Shown in pieces: positions 1 to 7,977 of a DNA stretch of 10,432 nucleotides (its first letter is position 1; the number at the start of each line of letters is the position of its first letter). The stretch comes from an uncultured Clostridia bacterium (lineage in GTDB: Bacteria > Bacillota > Clostridia > TANB77 > CAG-508), in contig CAPBNZ010000032.1 in assembly GCA_948585895.1 (NCBI GenBank), positions 1 through 10,432 on the forward strand, written 5' to 3'. The translations under genes and the position numbers were made by a program. Under the pieces are notes generated by a model that ran no database searches, was not told the DNA's origin, and worked only from the letters and a program-made list of their open reading frames with translations.

Positions 1-1
1 A

Positions 2-1483
2 ACTAAAGATTTTATATTATTTAATAATCATTACTTTTTTGGATTTAATGATATTGACAATCAGGAAATTATTCATCAAAAGTTCAAAAAAATATTAAAA
101 ATTTTTGAGGTTTTTACTAATAAATTATACAAAAAATATAGTTGTGAACAAATAATATTGTTTTTAGGTTCTATATATTCAAAATTAGAAAAAATAAGAA
201 TTATGAATTCTAATTTAAAATTAGAAAATATTACAAACGAAGATATATTAATAGATATAACGTATTCTTGTTCTGTTGCAGACTTAATGGGAAGAAAAAT
301 AAAGTCTATGATAGAAACTGCAATTATAAAAGATAATAAAAAAATATGTTTTAATATTGGAAATCGTTATTACAAAAGATTTGTTATATTGCTATATTAT
401 TATGCGATTTTTAAATTTTATAATTCTAGAAACCAACTTTCCAAAAAATATGAAAATGGAATTTCTACATTCCTAATATTTCCTAATGATATCGATTCAA
501 TAAGTACAGTAGTAGATAATATGAGCAATAGTACAAATAAAAATAATTCATATACTAATTATGATTCCAGAATACATAAAAATGAAAATACACGTTTTAA
601 TAATGCATTTCGTATAGAAAAGGGAATATCATTTAAAAATTACTGTAATCTAATGAGTGCATTAATTAATAGTTCTACTGAAAAGAATATAGTAAAAAGC
701 AAAATCTCAAAAGAACAATTCGATTCTATATTATTAGATACATATAAAGATATTGATTTAAACCTATTTCATAAAGAACGTGTTTTAACAAAATACAATA
801 TTGATATTGATGAGAAAGAATTATATGAAAATAGTGGAAAGTATAAATTAGATACTGTTCCAATAATAGATATTGGGAAAGATTACTATATAATAGTAAA
901 GGACTTTACTATCAATTCTAGAAATTATTGGAATAATGTATATTCTATAGGGTTAGTTCCATATATATGTGAGAACAAAGACAATATTTTAATAGAAGTA
1001 GAGAAAATCATTGAAAATATATCAAAATTATTTGAAATAGATGTGCTAAAGATATTTGAAAATATAATTCAAAATCGAACAGTATTTACAAATAGAAAAA
1101 CAAAGGATATCTTTGGTAGAAAGAATATTGGTGATAATGAATGGGATATCATTGTAGTAGATTATGATAAATATATTATATTTGATGTTGAAGCAAAATT
1201 CATATCGACATCATTGACAGAATCTAGACTGTCTAATGATTTAAAAAAATTTGTTAAAAGCCCAAAAGGATATATTGAAAAATTTGAAAAAAGAATTAGA
1301 ATCGAAAAAGAGAATTTAGAAGATTTTATTACATTTTGCAAAGCTGATACTTCTTACGCAATAGAACATATTATGGTAACGTCAAAAACAATGGAATTAA
1401 ATATAGAATCACCTGATAGAAATTTTAAGATAATACATTATGATGGATTAAATAATTATTTGATAAACAGTTATTATAAGTAA
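2..1483 (+). CDS. Partial protein of unknown function with C-terminal PD-(D/E)XK-like nuclease signature (5' end outside window)
   Basis: The frame is open from base 2 to the TAA at 1481-1483, giving 493 residues with no stop, so the gene starts before the window. A TTG at 158 could be read as a start, but coding continues upstream without a break and no ribosome binding site precedes it. I do not recognise the family. Counting from base 2, the C-terminal part has D382 (codon 1145-1147) in EWDIIVVD, followed after 14 residues by E397-A-K399 (DVEAKF, 1184-1201). This D-x14-E-x-K pattern between hydrophobic strands is typical of PD-(D/E)XK nuclease folds. It is followed by a basic, helical stretch (NDLKKFVKSPKGYIEKFEKRI). 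There is no obvious signal peptide. Base composition is even more AT-rich than the housekeeping genes, the strand is opposite to all other genes, and it abuts tRNA 3' ends; together these suggest an accessory gene. Nuclease activity is inference from the motif only. Confidence 0.75.
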   Translation, partial: TKDFILFNNHYFFGFNDIDNQEIIHQKFKKILKIFEVFTNKLYKKYSCEQIILFLGSIYSKLEKIRIMNSNLKLENITNEDILIDITYSCSVADLMGRKIKSMIETAIIKDNKKICFNIGNRYYKRFVILLYYYAIFKFYNSRNQLSKKYENGISTFLIFPNDIDSISTVVDNMSNSTNKNNSYTNYDSRIHKNENTRFNNAFRIEKGISFKNYCNLMSALINSSTEKNIVKSKISKEQFDSILLDTYKDIDLNLFHKERVLTKYNIDIDEKELYENSGKYKLDTVPIIDIGKDYYIIVKDFTINSRNYWNNVYSIGLVPYICENKDNILIEVEKIIENISKLFEIDVLKIFENIIQNRTVFTNRKTKDIFGRKNIGDNEWDIIVVDYDKYIIFDVEAKFISTSLTESRLSNDLKKFVKSPKGYIEKFEKRIRIEKENLEDFITFCKADTSYAIEHIMVTSKTMELNIESPDRNFKIIHYDGLNNYLINSYYK

Positions 1484-1630
1484 TAATAATATTATTTTAG
1501 TGCTTTCTATGTTAAGTATAAAGAAGTTCAAATGTTAAGTTTGTGTTAAGTTTATTTTAGAAGATTAAAAAAATTCAAACTCTAAAAGTATTGAAAATAG
1601 CAAACTTATTTTTTAATCTCAAAAACAAAT

Positions 1631-1672
1631 AAAAGTGTGTAAACGTTGATTTATCAATGCTTACACACTTTT
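1631..1672 (-). terminator. Terminator of the tRNA-Gly/tRNA-Cys transcript
   Basis: A 12-bp perfect stem (AAAAGTGTGTAA with TTACACACTTTT) encloses a second short stem (TTGA/TCAA). Read on the - strand it starts 3 bases beyond the CCA end of tRNA-Cys and is followed by a T-rich run (TTTTATTTGTTTTT). The T-run on the + strand is shorter, so it fits the tRNAs better than the + strand gene ending at 1483, though it may act both ways. Confidence 0.8.
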
Positions 1673-1675
1673 CTA

Positions 1676-1749
1676 TGGAGGCGAGTATCGGAATCGAACC
1701 GATGATCAGAGTTTTGCAGACTCGTGCCTTACCACTTGGCTAACTCGCC
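1676..1749 (-). tRNA. tRNA-Cys (anticodon GCA)
   Basis: The reverse complement folds as a 74-nt cloverleaf. The acceptor stem is GGCGAGT/ACTCGCC, the D arm has GCC/GGC, and the anticodon loop CTGCAAA carries GCA. The T arm is ATCGG-TTCGAAT-CCGAT, followed by discriminator T and an encoded CCA. U73 is the usual identity base for cysteine tRNA. It lies 24 bases downstream of tRNA-Gly in the same direction and is probably on the same transcript. Confidence 0.97.
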
Positions 1750-1773
1750 GAATATTAATTTTAAAAAGACTCT

Positions 1774-1847
1774 TGGAGCAGGTAACGAGAATCGAACTCG
1801 TAACTAAACCTTGGCAAGGTTTCATTTTACCACTAAACTATACCTGC
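1774..1847 (-). tRNA. tRNA-Gly (anticodon GCC)
   Basis: The reverse complement is a 74-nt cloverleaf with acceptor stem GCAGGTA/TACCTGC. The anticodon arm is AAACC-TTGCCAA-GGTTT (anticodon GCC), the T arm is ACGAG-TTCGATT-CTCGT, and the CCA is encoded. It is the first tRNA of a two-tRNA transcript that ends at the hairpin 1631-1672. Confidence 0.97.
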
Positions 1848-1980
1848 AAATAGCTTGGAAAAACTTATATTGTTTTATATTGTCCTAGCACATAATTAGC
1901 ATTCTTTCAATAAAACTATTTCCTTATTTCCTTTTTAATTATATTCACATTTATCCTTTTTATTCCTAAATGCATTATTA

Positions 1981-2009
1981 ATAATAACAAATTTATATTA
2001 AATTGTCAA
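1981..2009 (-). promoter_or_regulatory. Sigma-A promoter for the tRNA pair
   Basis: On the - strand, TTGACA (2004-2009), a 17-base spacer, then TATTAT (1981-1986): a perfect -35 and five of six bases at -10. Start near 1974 would leave a leader of about 125 nt before tRNA-Gly. It lies downstream of the topA terminator, so the tRNAs do not depend on topA read-through. Confidence 0.65.
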
Positions 2010-2045
2010 GAAATTTTAGAATGATTTTGAGAATACAAAAAAACA

Positions 2046-2097
2046 CGCTACTGTTTAGTCAATGCAATAGCATTAATAGATTAGCTAAACAGTAGCG
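2046..2097 (-). terminator. Rho-independent terminator of topA
   Basis: A 13-bp perfect stem (CGCTACTGTTTAG with CTAAACAGTAGCG) encloses a nested 5-bp stem (AATGC/GCATT). On the - strand it begins 17 bases after the topA stop codon and is followed by TGTTTTTTT, a classic intrinsic terminator layout. Confidence 0.9.
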
Positions 2098-2114
2098 AAA
2101 ATACATTTCAAAAA

Positions 2115-4196
2115 TTATTTGTTGTTTTTGGTTACTTTTTTATTGGTTTTCTTTGCTGTCTTTTTTGTCTTTCTTGTTGTTTGTTTTTTTATTTCTTCTG
2201 CTTCTTCTGGATTCCACTTTTCTCCTTTTTTTGGTTTATTCCAAGAGATATAATCACAAGAAGTAGGATTATTTTCACATATATAATAATTTCTTTTCCT
2301 TTTTGTTTTTCTTACTTGTACAGTTGCCCCGCATTTTGGGCATGGCACATCTATAGTTTCTATAATTGGTTTTGCATTTTTGCATTCAGGATATCCTGGA
2401 CATGCTAAAAATTTCCCATATCTTCCAAATTTATAAACCATCATTCTCCCACACTTTTCACATGGTACATCTGATACTTCATCTACTAATTCTACATGTT
2501 CTAATTCTTTTTCTACCTTTTCTATCTCTTTCTCAAATGGTCCATAAAATTCTCGAATCATTTTTTTCCATTCTTCTTTTCCCATTGCTATTTCGTCAAA
2601 TTCGTTCTCTATTCTAGCTGTAAATTCTACATTGATAACATCTGTAAAGTTTTCTGTTAGCAATTTATTCACAATTCTCCCCAATTCTGTAGGAGTTAGT
2701 TGTTTTTGTATTTTTTCAATGTACCTTCTTTCTATGATAGTTGTTATAGTTGGTGAATAAGTACTTGGTCTTCCTATTTCTTTTTCTTCTAATGCTTTTA
2801 CTAGACTTGCTTCTGTATATCTTGCTGGTGGCTCTGTAAAACTTTGTTTTGGATTTAATTTCTTTAATTTCAGTTCTTGTTTCTCTTTTAATTCTGGCAG
2901 CATTCCCTGTTCTTCTTGTTCCTTCTGGTCTGTTCCTTCTACATATAATATCATAAATCCTTTAAATTTAATCATCTGTCCATTTGCTTTAAAGGTATAT
3001 TCATTAGCACCAATGGAAACAGCTATGGTATCATAAACTGCTGCTTTCATTTGGCTAGCCATGAATCGATTATAAATTAATTTGTATAATTTATATTGGT
3101 CTTTTGTTAAATAGTCTTTTATGCTATCAGGCTCTAAATCTGCATAAGTAGGTCTGATACCCTCATGTGCATCTTGTGCTTCTTTATTGGTTTTATAATA
3201 TCTGTTTTCATAGTACGTTTGACCATAATTTGATATAATATGTTCTTTTGCTGCTGCTCTTGCTTCTTCTGAAATTCTGGTAGAGTCTGTTCTCATATAA
3301 GTAATCAAACCAACTGTACCTTTTTCTGGTATTTTTACTCCTTCATATAAACCTTGTGCAATAGACATTGTTTTCTTTAAAGTAAATCCTAATTTCCTAG
3401 ATGCTTCTTGCTGCATTGTACTTGTGGTAAATGGTGGAGCAGGATTCCTTTTCTTTTCTCCTTTTTTTACTTCCTGTACAATATATTTTGCTTTGTCTAA
3501 TTCTTTTAAAATTTGATTTACTTCTTCTTCTGAGTGAATTTCTTGTTTTTTGCCTTGTTTCCCATAAAATTTTGCCTCAAATTCTTTTTGGCTTTCTTTG
3601 TCCTGCAAATGAGCATATATGTTCCAATACTCTTCTGGTATGAAGTTTTCTATTTCTTGTTCTCTATCTACAATTAATTTGACAGCAACTGATTGAACTC
3701 GTCCTGCAGACAATCCTCTTTTTACTTTCTTCCATAATACAGGACTCATTTTATATCCTACAATTCTATCTAAAACTCTTCTTGCTTGCTGTGCATCTAC
3801 TAAATTTATATCAATATCTCTTGGCTCCTTAATAGCTTTTTGTACTGCTCCTTTTGTAATTTCATTAAAAGTAACCCTGGTTATTTTGTTTTTTTCGTCC
3901 TGTAAAATAGTTGACAAATGCCAAGCAATGGCTTCACCCTCACGGTCAGGGTCAGTTGCAAGGTATATTTTCTTAGCTTGTTTTGCATCTTTTTTTAAGG
4001 ATTTGATTAAATCTCCTTTTCCTCTAATATTAATGTATTCTGGTTGAAAGTCATGTTCGATGTCAATTCCCATTTTTGATTTTGGTAAATCTCTAATATG
4101 TCCCATCGATGCTACTACTTTTGTACTTCCACCTAAGAACTTTTTTATGGTATTAGCTTTTGCTGGTGATTCTACTATTACTAATTTGTCTGCCAT
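2115..4196 (-). CDS. topA: DNA topoisomerase I (type IA)
   Basis: Relaxes negatively supercoiled DNA by cutting and rejoining one strand; a housekeeping enzyme that balances gyrase. At 693 residues it has the usual Firmicute length. The N-terminal Toprim domain shows VIVESPAKA (E9) and TDPDREGEA (D82, D84, E86), the metal-binding acidic residues. The type IA core follows, with catalytic Tyr300 in GLITYMRTDSTR and the SAGRVQSVAV segment before it. Two C-terminal four-cysteine zinc ribbons are complete: C579/C582/C599/C605 and C619/C622/C640/C647. The protein ends in a Lys/Thr-rich basic tail (about 672-693), likely for DNA or RNA polymerase contact. The ATG is preceded by AAGGAGGATTAT, an excellent ribosome binding site. 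It has its own promoter (4228-4256) and terminator (2046-2097). Confidence 0.98.
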   Translation of the reverse strand: MADKLVIVESPAKANTIKKFLGGSTKVVASMGHIRDLPKSKMGIDIEHDFQPEYINIRGKGDLIKSLKKDAKQAKKIYLATDPDREGEAIAWHLSTILQDEKNKITRVTFNEITKGAVQKAIKEPRDIDINLVDAQQARRVLDRIVGYKMSPVLWKKVKRGLSAGRVQSVAVKLIVDREQEIENFIPEEYWNIYAHLQDKESQKEFEAKFYGKQGKKQEIHSEEEVNQILKELDKAKYIVQEVKKGEKKRNPAPPFTTSTMQQEASRKLGFTLKKTMSIAQGLYEGVKIPEKGTVGLITYMRTDSTRISEEARAAAKEHIISNYGQTYYENRYYKTNKEAQDAHEGIRPTYADLEPDSIKDYLTKDQYKLYKLIYNRFMASQMKAAVYDTIAVSIGANEYTFKANGQMIKFKGFMILYVEGTDQKEQEEQGMLPELKEKQELKLKKLNPKQSFTEPPARYTEASLVKALEEKEIGRPSTYSPTITTIIERRYIEKIQKQLTPTELGRIVNKLLTENFTDVINVEFTARIENEFDEIAMGKEEWKKMIREFYGPFEKEIEKVEKELEHVELVDEVSDVPCEKCGRMMVYKFGRYGKFLACPGYPECKNAKPIIETIDVPCPKCGATVQVRKTKRKRNYYICENNPTSCDYISWNKPKKGEKWNPEEAEEIKKQTTRKTKKTAKKTNKKVTKNNK

Positions 4197-4227
4197 ATAA
4201 TCCTCCTTATCCTTTGCTTACTTAAGT

Positions 4228-4256
4228 ATTCTAGATTAATTTTCCACAATTTGCAA
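4228..4256 (-). promoter_or_regulatory. Sigma-A promoter for topA
   Basis: On the - strand, TTGCAA (4251-4256), 17 bases, then TAGAAT (4228-4233), about 32 bases before the topA start codon. Five of six bases match the consensus -10. No clear terminator separates topA from the gene upstream, so some read-through is possible. Confidence 0.6.
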
Positions 4257-4302
4257 GTCTTTTGTTCAAAAACTTACCTTTCTTATTGCTTTCATATAAT
4301 AC

Positions 4303-4626
4303 TTATAGTAATATGTTGTTTTTAGAAAAGTCATTCAAAATATCTTCTACTGCAATTGGCGTTACTTCGTTTTTCTTTAATAAATTTAAAATTTGTTCTA
4401 TTCTCTTTTCATCATTGGTTACATATTGTATATTTTTGTTCTCTATTTTTATATCTTGTTCTTTATATTCTGTTTTTATAATATGGATGCCAAATTTCGG
4501 TTTCTCCTGTTTTATGATTTCATCTTCATTTATTATTTTATAGTATTCTAATTTGATTGGATAATCAATCCCTACCTCCTCTAAAGCTTCTCTTTCCATA
4601 AATGTACTGCTGAAAAAAGTCTTCAT
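4303..4626 (-). CDS. Small DUF6514-like protein
   Basis: A 107-residue, soluble-looking acidic protein with no membrane segment. The middle alternates strands (PKFGIHIIKTEYK, DIKIENKNIQYVT) and the end is helical (DEKRIEQILNLLKKNEVTPIAVEDILNDF). The 'KFGIxIIKTEY ... T.D..RIEQIL.LL..N.VTP....DIL.DF' layout matches my memory of the clostridial DUF6514 family, whose function is unknown. The ATG at 4626 is preceded by AGGAAGG about 13 bases away, a somewhat long spacing; an internal Met10 has no ribosome binding site. A good promoter lies at 4689-4717. It sits upstream of topA in the same direction, but the 106-base gap with a separate topA promoter argues against tight functional coupling. Confidence 0.65.
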   Translation of the reverse strand: MKTFFSSTFMEREALEEVGIDYPIKLEYYKIINEDEIIKQEKPKFGIHIIKTEYKEQDIKIENKNIQYVTNDEKRIEQILNLLKKNEVTPIAVEDILNDFSKNNILL

Positions 4627-4688
4627 ATATTCTCTCGTTCCTTCCTAAGGTTCAAACTTATTCCCTTTCTTTTGTAAATCCGCTTATC

Positions 4689-4717
4689 ATAATACTACGT
4701 TTTACATTGGTTTTCAA
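4689..4717 (-). promoter_or_regulatory. Sigma-A promoter for the DUF6514-like gene
   Basis: On the - strand, TTGAAA (4712-4717), 17 bases, then TATTAT (4689-4694). Predicted start near 4682 gives a leader of about 55 nt carrying the AGGAAGG site. Confidence 0.6.
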
Positions 4718-4840
4718 GAATTTTTCATCGCAATTTTCCCTATTATTTTACATAATGTTACATTGTTCGCTATACATTCTCTATTTTATCTGATTGATTT
4801 TTTCCATAAAGAGATGATTGTTACTTATTTAAAGTTCTGT

Positions 4841-5773
4841 TTACAAATTTTCATTATTTAATTCTTCACAATATTGATATTCTTCTGCTATTGCTTGTTG
4901 TTTTAATACACTATATAGTTCAGCTATCGTAGCTGCATTATATGGATTGATATATAATATGCTTAATAAGCCAAACGTCAAAACTGATAAAAGATTCCAT
5001 CCAAAAAAAGACATATCCAATATAAATGTATTCCATTTATTTCCCTTCATCATTTGCTTAGAAAGGGCAAATGCTTCTTTTCTCTTTATTTTAGAATTAT
5101 CTGCTAAAATATATGGTATCATTCTATATTCATATGTTTTTATAATTCCTCCAATGATAGTTAAATACCAAAGTGCATTGTACAGATTTCTTAGAAACAT
5201 AATAATTGCTATATTAAACCAGTGTTCTTTTTGAAATACACCTACTATTTCTCCTATTTTCGTATTATTCCCTTTTCTTGCTTTTAAAAAATATTTCTTT
5301 CCTCCTACTATTAATGGATCAGCTATAAATACAGTAAATGCATAAGCTATAACTGCACCAATACAAAGCACAATTCCTAATCGTGTTCGATTCATATTAA
5401 AGGATGTAACTGCATCCCATATTTTAAAGATATACTTTTGCGATTTGGTAGCACTATTCAGATTCGCTTCTATAGATTCTAATACTTTAATTTGTGTTTC
5501 ATTTAACGTTTCCTTTATATTTTTTTGGCTTAAAAATATTTCTATTTCATTTTCTTGAAGTTCTGTCTTCTCTATTGGATGATTCATTGCATTATTTTCA
5601 CGGTGAATCATATAATTAGGATCCATAGAATCTTCTGATTGCCATAATCCTACTATGGAAGTTCCAAATTCTCCTGTGAATAAGGCAATTAAAAAACATA
5701 CTACAATAGCTGTCCAATAATTTTTATATACAACTTTTTTAGCTCTACTTTTTAATTCCTTCCTTTTCCACAT
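4841..5773 (-). CDS. DUF975 family integral membrane protein
   Basis: The 310 residues begin with the family-typical basic opening MWKRKELKSRAKKVVYKNYW, then the first membrane segment (about 20-37). A long polar, probably extracytoplasmic insert (about 40-115, rich in Glu, Asn and Gln) precedes further hydrophobic segments at about 132-153, 186-212 and 248-275. The best-conserved DUF975 stretch is clear: YEYRMIPYILADN (215-226), EAFALSKQMMKGNKW (233-247) and INPYNAATIAELY (275-287). The family's biochemical role is unknown. The ATG has TTAGGAG seven bases upstream, and a strong promoter at 5802-5830 lies just downstream of the polymerase gene, so it is probably transcribed alone. The 214 bases between its stop and the next gene hold that gene's promoter but no convincing terminator. 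Confidence 0.85.
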   Translation of the reverse strand: MWKRKELKSRAKKVVYKNYWTAIVVCFLIALFTGEFGTSIVGLWQSEDSMDPNYMIHRENNAMNHPIEKTELQENEIEIFLSQKNIKETLNETQIKVLESIEANLNSATKSQKYIFKIWDAVTSFNMNRTRLGIVLCIGAVIAYAFTVFIADPLIVGGKKYFLKARKGNNTKIGEIVGVFQKEHWFNIAIIMFLRNLYNALWYLTIIGGIIKTYEYRMIPYILADNSKIKRKEAFALSKQMMKGNKWNTFILDMSFFGWNLLSVLTFGLLSILYINPYNAATIAELYSVLKQQAIAEEYQYCEELNNENL

Positions 5774-5801
5774 GGCTTTTCTCCTAACTATTGTTTTTAT
5801 T

Positions 5802-5830
5802 ATTATAAACTAAATATTTTCTCTTAGCAA
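5802..5830 (-). promoter_or_regulatory. Sigma-A promoter for the DUF975 gene
   Basis: On the - strand, TTGCTA (5825-5830), 17 bases, then a perfect TATAAT (5802-5807). It begins only 18 bases beyond the polymerase stop codon and ends about 28 bases before the ATG. Confidence 0.7.
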
Positions 5831-5847
5831 GTAAAAATTGAACTCGT

Positions 5848-7062
5848 TTACTCTATATCTTTTAATTTTAGAATATTTCCTATATTCATTTTTCCTGCTC
5901 TTGTAATAGAGTGATAGCCATATCTCTCTTTCAATTGGTCAATTGCTTTATCTAGCTTTTCTTGCTTTTCACTTTGCTCATTTTGAAATAAAGATAGTTG
6001 TTGCTCTTTTCTTTTTACTAAGTCATCCACTCTTACACCTATTAGCCTTATTGACATTCCTCTTTGATACATTTGTTCTAATAGTTGTTTTGCCTTTTGG
6101 TAAATTTCTTTTGTTGATGCCGTTGCCACCATTAGTTTTCCTTGATGCGAAATATTTTCAAATTCTTTTGTTCTTAATTGCACATTTACTGTATTAGCCA
6201 GTAAATCATATCTCCTTAAACGATAGGTTACTTGCTCTGTCAAAGCTAATAGGATTTCTTCTAACTTTTTTGTGTCAGAAATATCTTGTGGCAAAGTTAC
6301 AGAATTTCCAACTCCTTTAGGATTTTCCTTTTGGTATTTAACCTCCGAGTTATCAATTCCATTGGCAAACTCCCATATCATAATTCCATGTTTGCCAAAT
6401 TTCTTCTCTAACATTTGTTTATCTTGTTTTGCTAAATCGCCAATTGTATTGATTTGTAAATTATATAGTCTGGGAACTGTCTTTTTTCCTAACATAAATA
6501 ATTCCGAAATTGGTAATTTCCACATCTTTTTTGGTATTTCTTCTTTATATAGTGTATGTATTTTATCTGGCTTTGTAAAGTCAGATGCCATTTTAGCCAA
6601 TAGTTTATTGTTGGAAACTCCTATATTTACAGTAAATCCTAATTCTTCCTTTACTCTTTTACTAATTTGTTTTGCCTTATTTATTAATGTATCTTTCATA
6701 AGATAATTTGTCATATCTAAAAAACATTCGTCAATACTGAATCTTTCTATTTTATCTGTATATTCCAATAATAACTTATACAACGCATCTGAATATTTTC
6801 TATAAATTTTAAAATTAGATTCAACAATTTTTAAATTAGGACACTTTAATCTTGCTTGATAAATGGTTTCTGCCGTCTTAACTCCACATTCCTTTGCTTT
6901 CATGCTTTTTGCTAATACAATTCCTGACCTCTTGGATTCATCTCCTCCAATAATTGCTGGTATTTCTCTTATATCAATTTGACTTCCTTGTTTTAGCATG
7001 TCTACTGCTGTCCAACTTAAAAAGGCATTGTTGACATCTACGTGTAATATCTGTCTTTCCAT
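5848..7062 (-). CDS. dinB: Y-family translesion DNA polymerase (DNA polymerase IV/DinB type)
   Basis: Copies past damaged DNA bases with low fidelity as part of the damage response. With the ATG at 7062 the protein is 404 residues. Catalytic acids are D9 (HVDVNNAFLSW) and D111-E112 (FSIDECFLDM). The helix-hairpin region follows (ISELFMLGKKTVPRLYNLQINTIGDLAK, about 186-211), then the little-finger domain. QLSLF (355-359) is a sliding-clamp binding motif, followed by an unusually long tail of about 45 residues (GYHSITRAGKMNIG). The frame is open further upstream to an ATG at 7125, but a perfect promoter (7078-7106) occupies that stretch. GGTGAT (7066-7071) lies just before the 7062 ATG, so the shorter form is right. 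The motif versions (DVNNAF rather than DMDAFY) are those of the clostridial Y-family branch; assignment to Pol IV rather than another Y-family subgroup is less sure than the family itself. Confidence 0.93.
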   Translation of the reverse strand: MERQILHVDVNNAFLSWTAVDMLKQGSQIDIREIPAIIGGDESKRSGIVLAKSMKAKECGVKTAETIYQARLKCPNLKIVESNFKIYRKYSDALYKLLLEYTDKIERFSIDECFLDMTNYLMKDTLINKAKQISKRVKEELGFTVNIGVSNNKLLAKMASDFTKPDKIHTLYKEEIPKKMWKLPISELFMLGKKTVPRLYNLQINTIGDLAKQDKQMLEKKFGKHGIMIWEFANGIDNSEVKYQKENPKGVGNSVTLPQDISDTKKLEEILLALTEQVTYRLRRYDLLANTVNVQLRTKEFENISHQGKLMVATASTKEIYQKAKQLLEQMYQRGMSIRLIGVRVDDLVKRKEQQLSLFQNEQSEKQEKLDKAIDQLKERYGYHSITRAGKMNIGNILKLKDIE

Positions 7063-7077
7063 AATATCACCATTTTT

Positions 7078-7106
7078 ATTATAGAATGTTTGTTTGTATT
7101 TGTCAA
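7078..7106 (-). promoter_or_regulatory. Consensus sigma-A promoter for the Y-family polymerase
   Basis: On the - strand, TTGACA (7101-7106), exactly 17 bases, then TATAAT (7078-7083): a perfect match at both boxes. The expected start near 7071 leaves a leader of only about 9 nt, beginning at the GGTGAT ribosome binding site. A promoter this strong for a mutagenic polymerase suggests repression under normal growth. Confidence 0.85.
7084..7095. promoter_or_regulatory. Possible degenerate LexA (SOS) operator in the polymerase promoter
   Basis: The + strand reads GAATGTTTGTTT between the -10 and -35 boxes. It fits the Gram-positive LexA box GAAC-N4-GTTC with both outer C bases changed to T. Its place inside the spacer is ideal for repression, and Y-family polymerases are often SOS-controlled. 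Two mismatches in such a short AT-rich motif can occur by chance, so this is tentative. Confidence 0.3.
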
Positions 7107-7178
7107 GAAAAACTAAAAAATACATACCTTACTTTCGTCTATTTGCCATTTATGTAATATTATTGGTTGAATGGTAAC

Positions 7179-7940
7179 TCATTGCTCTATTTTTCTTTTC
7201 TGTATCCTATATGTTATCTTACTAATAAAAAAAGTTGGCATTAATTTAGCTCCAATTTTTGCTAACTTCACATCAATACCAGGAACAATATAAAATTTTC
7301 CCTTTTTCATCTTTTTAATTGCATATTGAGCAACTGACATACTATTAGCCTCTCTTAAATGAAACTTTACATTTGCTACCTTGTTGAAATTTGTACTTAC
7401 TGGTCCAGGACATAATAGGCTAATTTGTACTTTTGATTTCTCCTTTTTTAATTCTTCTCTTATACTCTCTGATATTCTTACAATATAAGCTTTTGTTGCA
7501 TAATAAGTAGACATGAGTGGTCCTGGCATAAAACCTGCTATAGATGCGACATTTAATATTATTCCCTTACCTTTTGCTTTCATATCAATTAAATATAATT
7601 TCATCAAAATATGATAGGCTATTATATTGGTGTTTATCATATCAATTTCTTTTTGTAATGATGTATTTGTAAAATCTCCACAATCTCCAAAACCAGCATT
7701 ATTAATTAAGATATCTATATTTTGTACTTTTTGATGAAGTTCTTCGCAGTTTTCCACTATAGATACATCCATAGCTATGCTTTCCACTTCAATAGCATTC
7801 TTTTGTTTTAATTCTATTGCTAATTTTCTTAGTTGTTCTTCGCTTCTAGCCACTAATACTAAATTATATCCTTTATTGGCAAGTATTCTTGCTATATCTC
7901 TTCCAATTCCAGAAGATGCCCCTGTAATTAAAGCCTTCAA
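7179..7940 (-). CDS. Short-chain dehydrogenase/reductase (SDR), NAD(P)-dependent
   Basis: A 253-residue classical SDR, a cytoplasmic oxidoreductase acting on an unidentified alcohol/carbonyl substrate. The Rossmann cofactor motif TGASSGIG is at 6-13, NNAG at 80-83, the catalytic Ser at 133 (VASIAG) and YxxxK at Y146/K150 (YYATK). CPGPVSTNF (177-185) is the usual post-active-site loop. R32 at the end of the second strand (VARSEEQL) hints at NADP(H). The basic, hydrophobic C-terminus (about 226-253) may touch membrane or lipid, as in some members of this branch, but the substrate cannot be read off. The start codon is TTG, chosen because AGGTGA (7945-7950) lies four bases upstream and no other start fits. 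No clear terminator lies between its stop and the polymerase promoter. Confidence 0.9.
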   Translation of the reverse strand: MKALITGASSGIGRDIARILANKGYNLVLVARSEEQLRKLAIELKQKNAIEVESIAMDVSIVENCEELHQKVQNIDILINNAGFGDCGDFTNTSLQKEIDMINTNIIAYHILMKLYLIDMKAKGKGIILNVASIAGFMPGPLMSTYYATKAYIVRISESIREELKKEKSKVQISLLCPGPVSTNFNKVANVKFHLREANSMSVAQYAIKKMKKGKFYIVPGIDVKLAKIGAKLMPTFFISKITYRIQKRKIEQ

Positions 7941-7977
7941 AATATCACCTACTTTTGTATATTATTAAGTTAAGATT

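Noticed and set aside
158..1483. A complete 441-residue gene starting at TTG 158
   Set aside because: The frame is open back to base 2 with no stop and normal-looking residues, and no ribosome binding site precedes the TTG, so this is a fragment of a longer gene.
1485..1496. AATAATATTATT palindrome after the left gene as a terminator
   Set aside because: The stem is entirely A-T and too short to be stable; in this base composition it is likely chance.
6272..6706. 144-residue + strand ORF inside the polymerase gene
   Set aside because: Antisense shadow of a confidently identified gene, with no ribosome binding site or recognisable domain.
7063..7125. N-terminal extension of the Y-family polymerase (MYFLVFLDKYKQ...)
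   Set aside because: A perfect promoter lies in this stretch, and the conserved domain begins right after the 7062 ATG.
7126..7178. Terminator between the SDR and polymerase genes
   Set aside because: Only a 5-bp CCATT/AATGG pairing with a long loop and no T-run is present.
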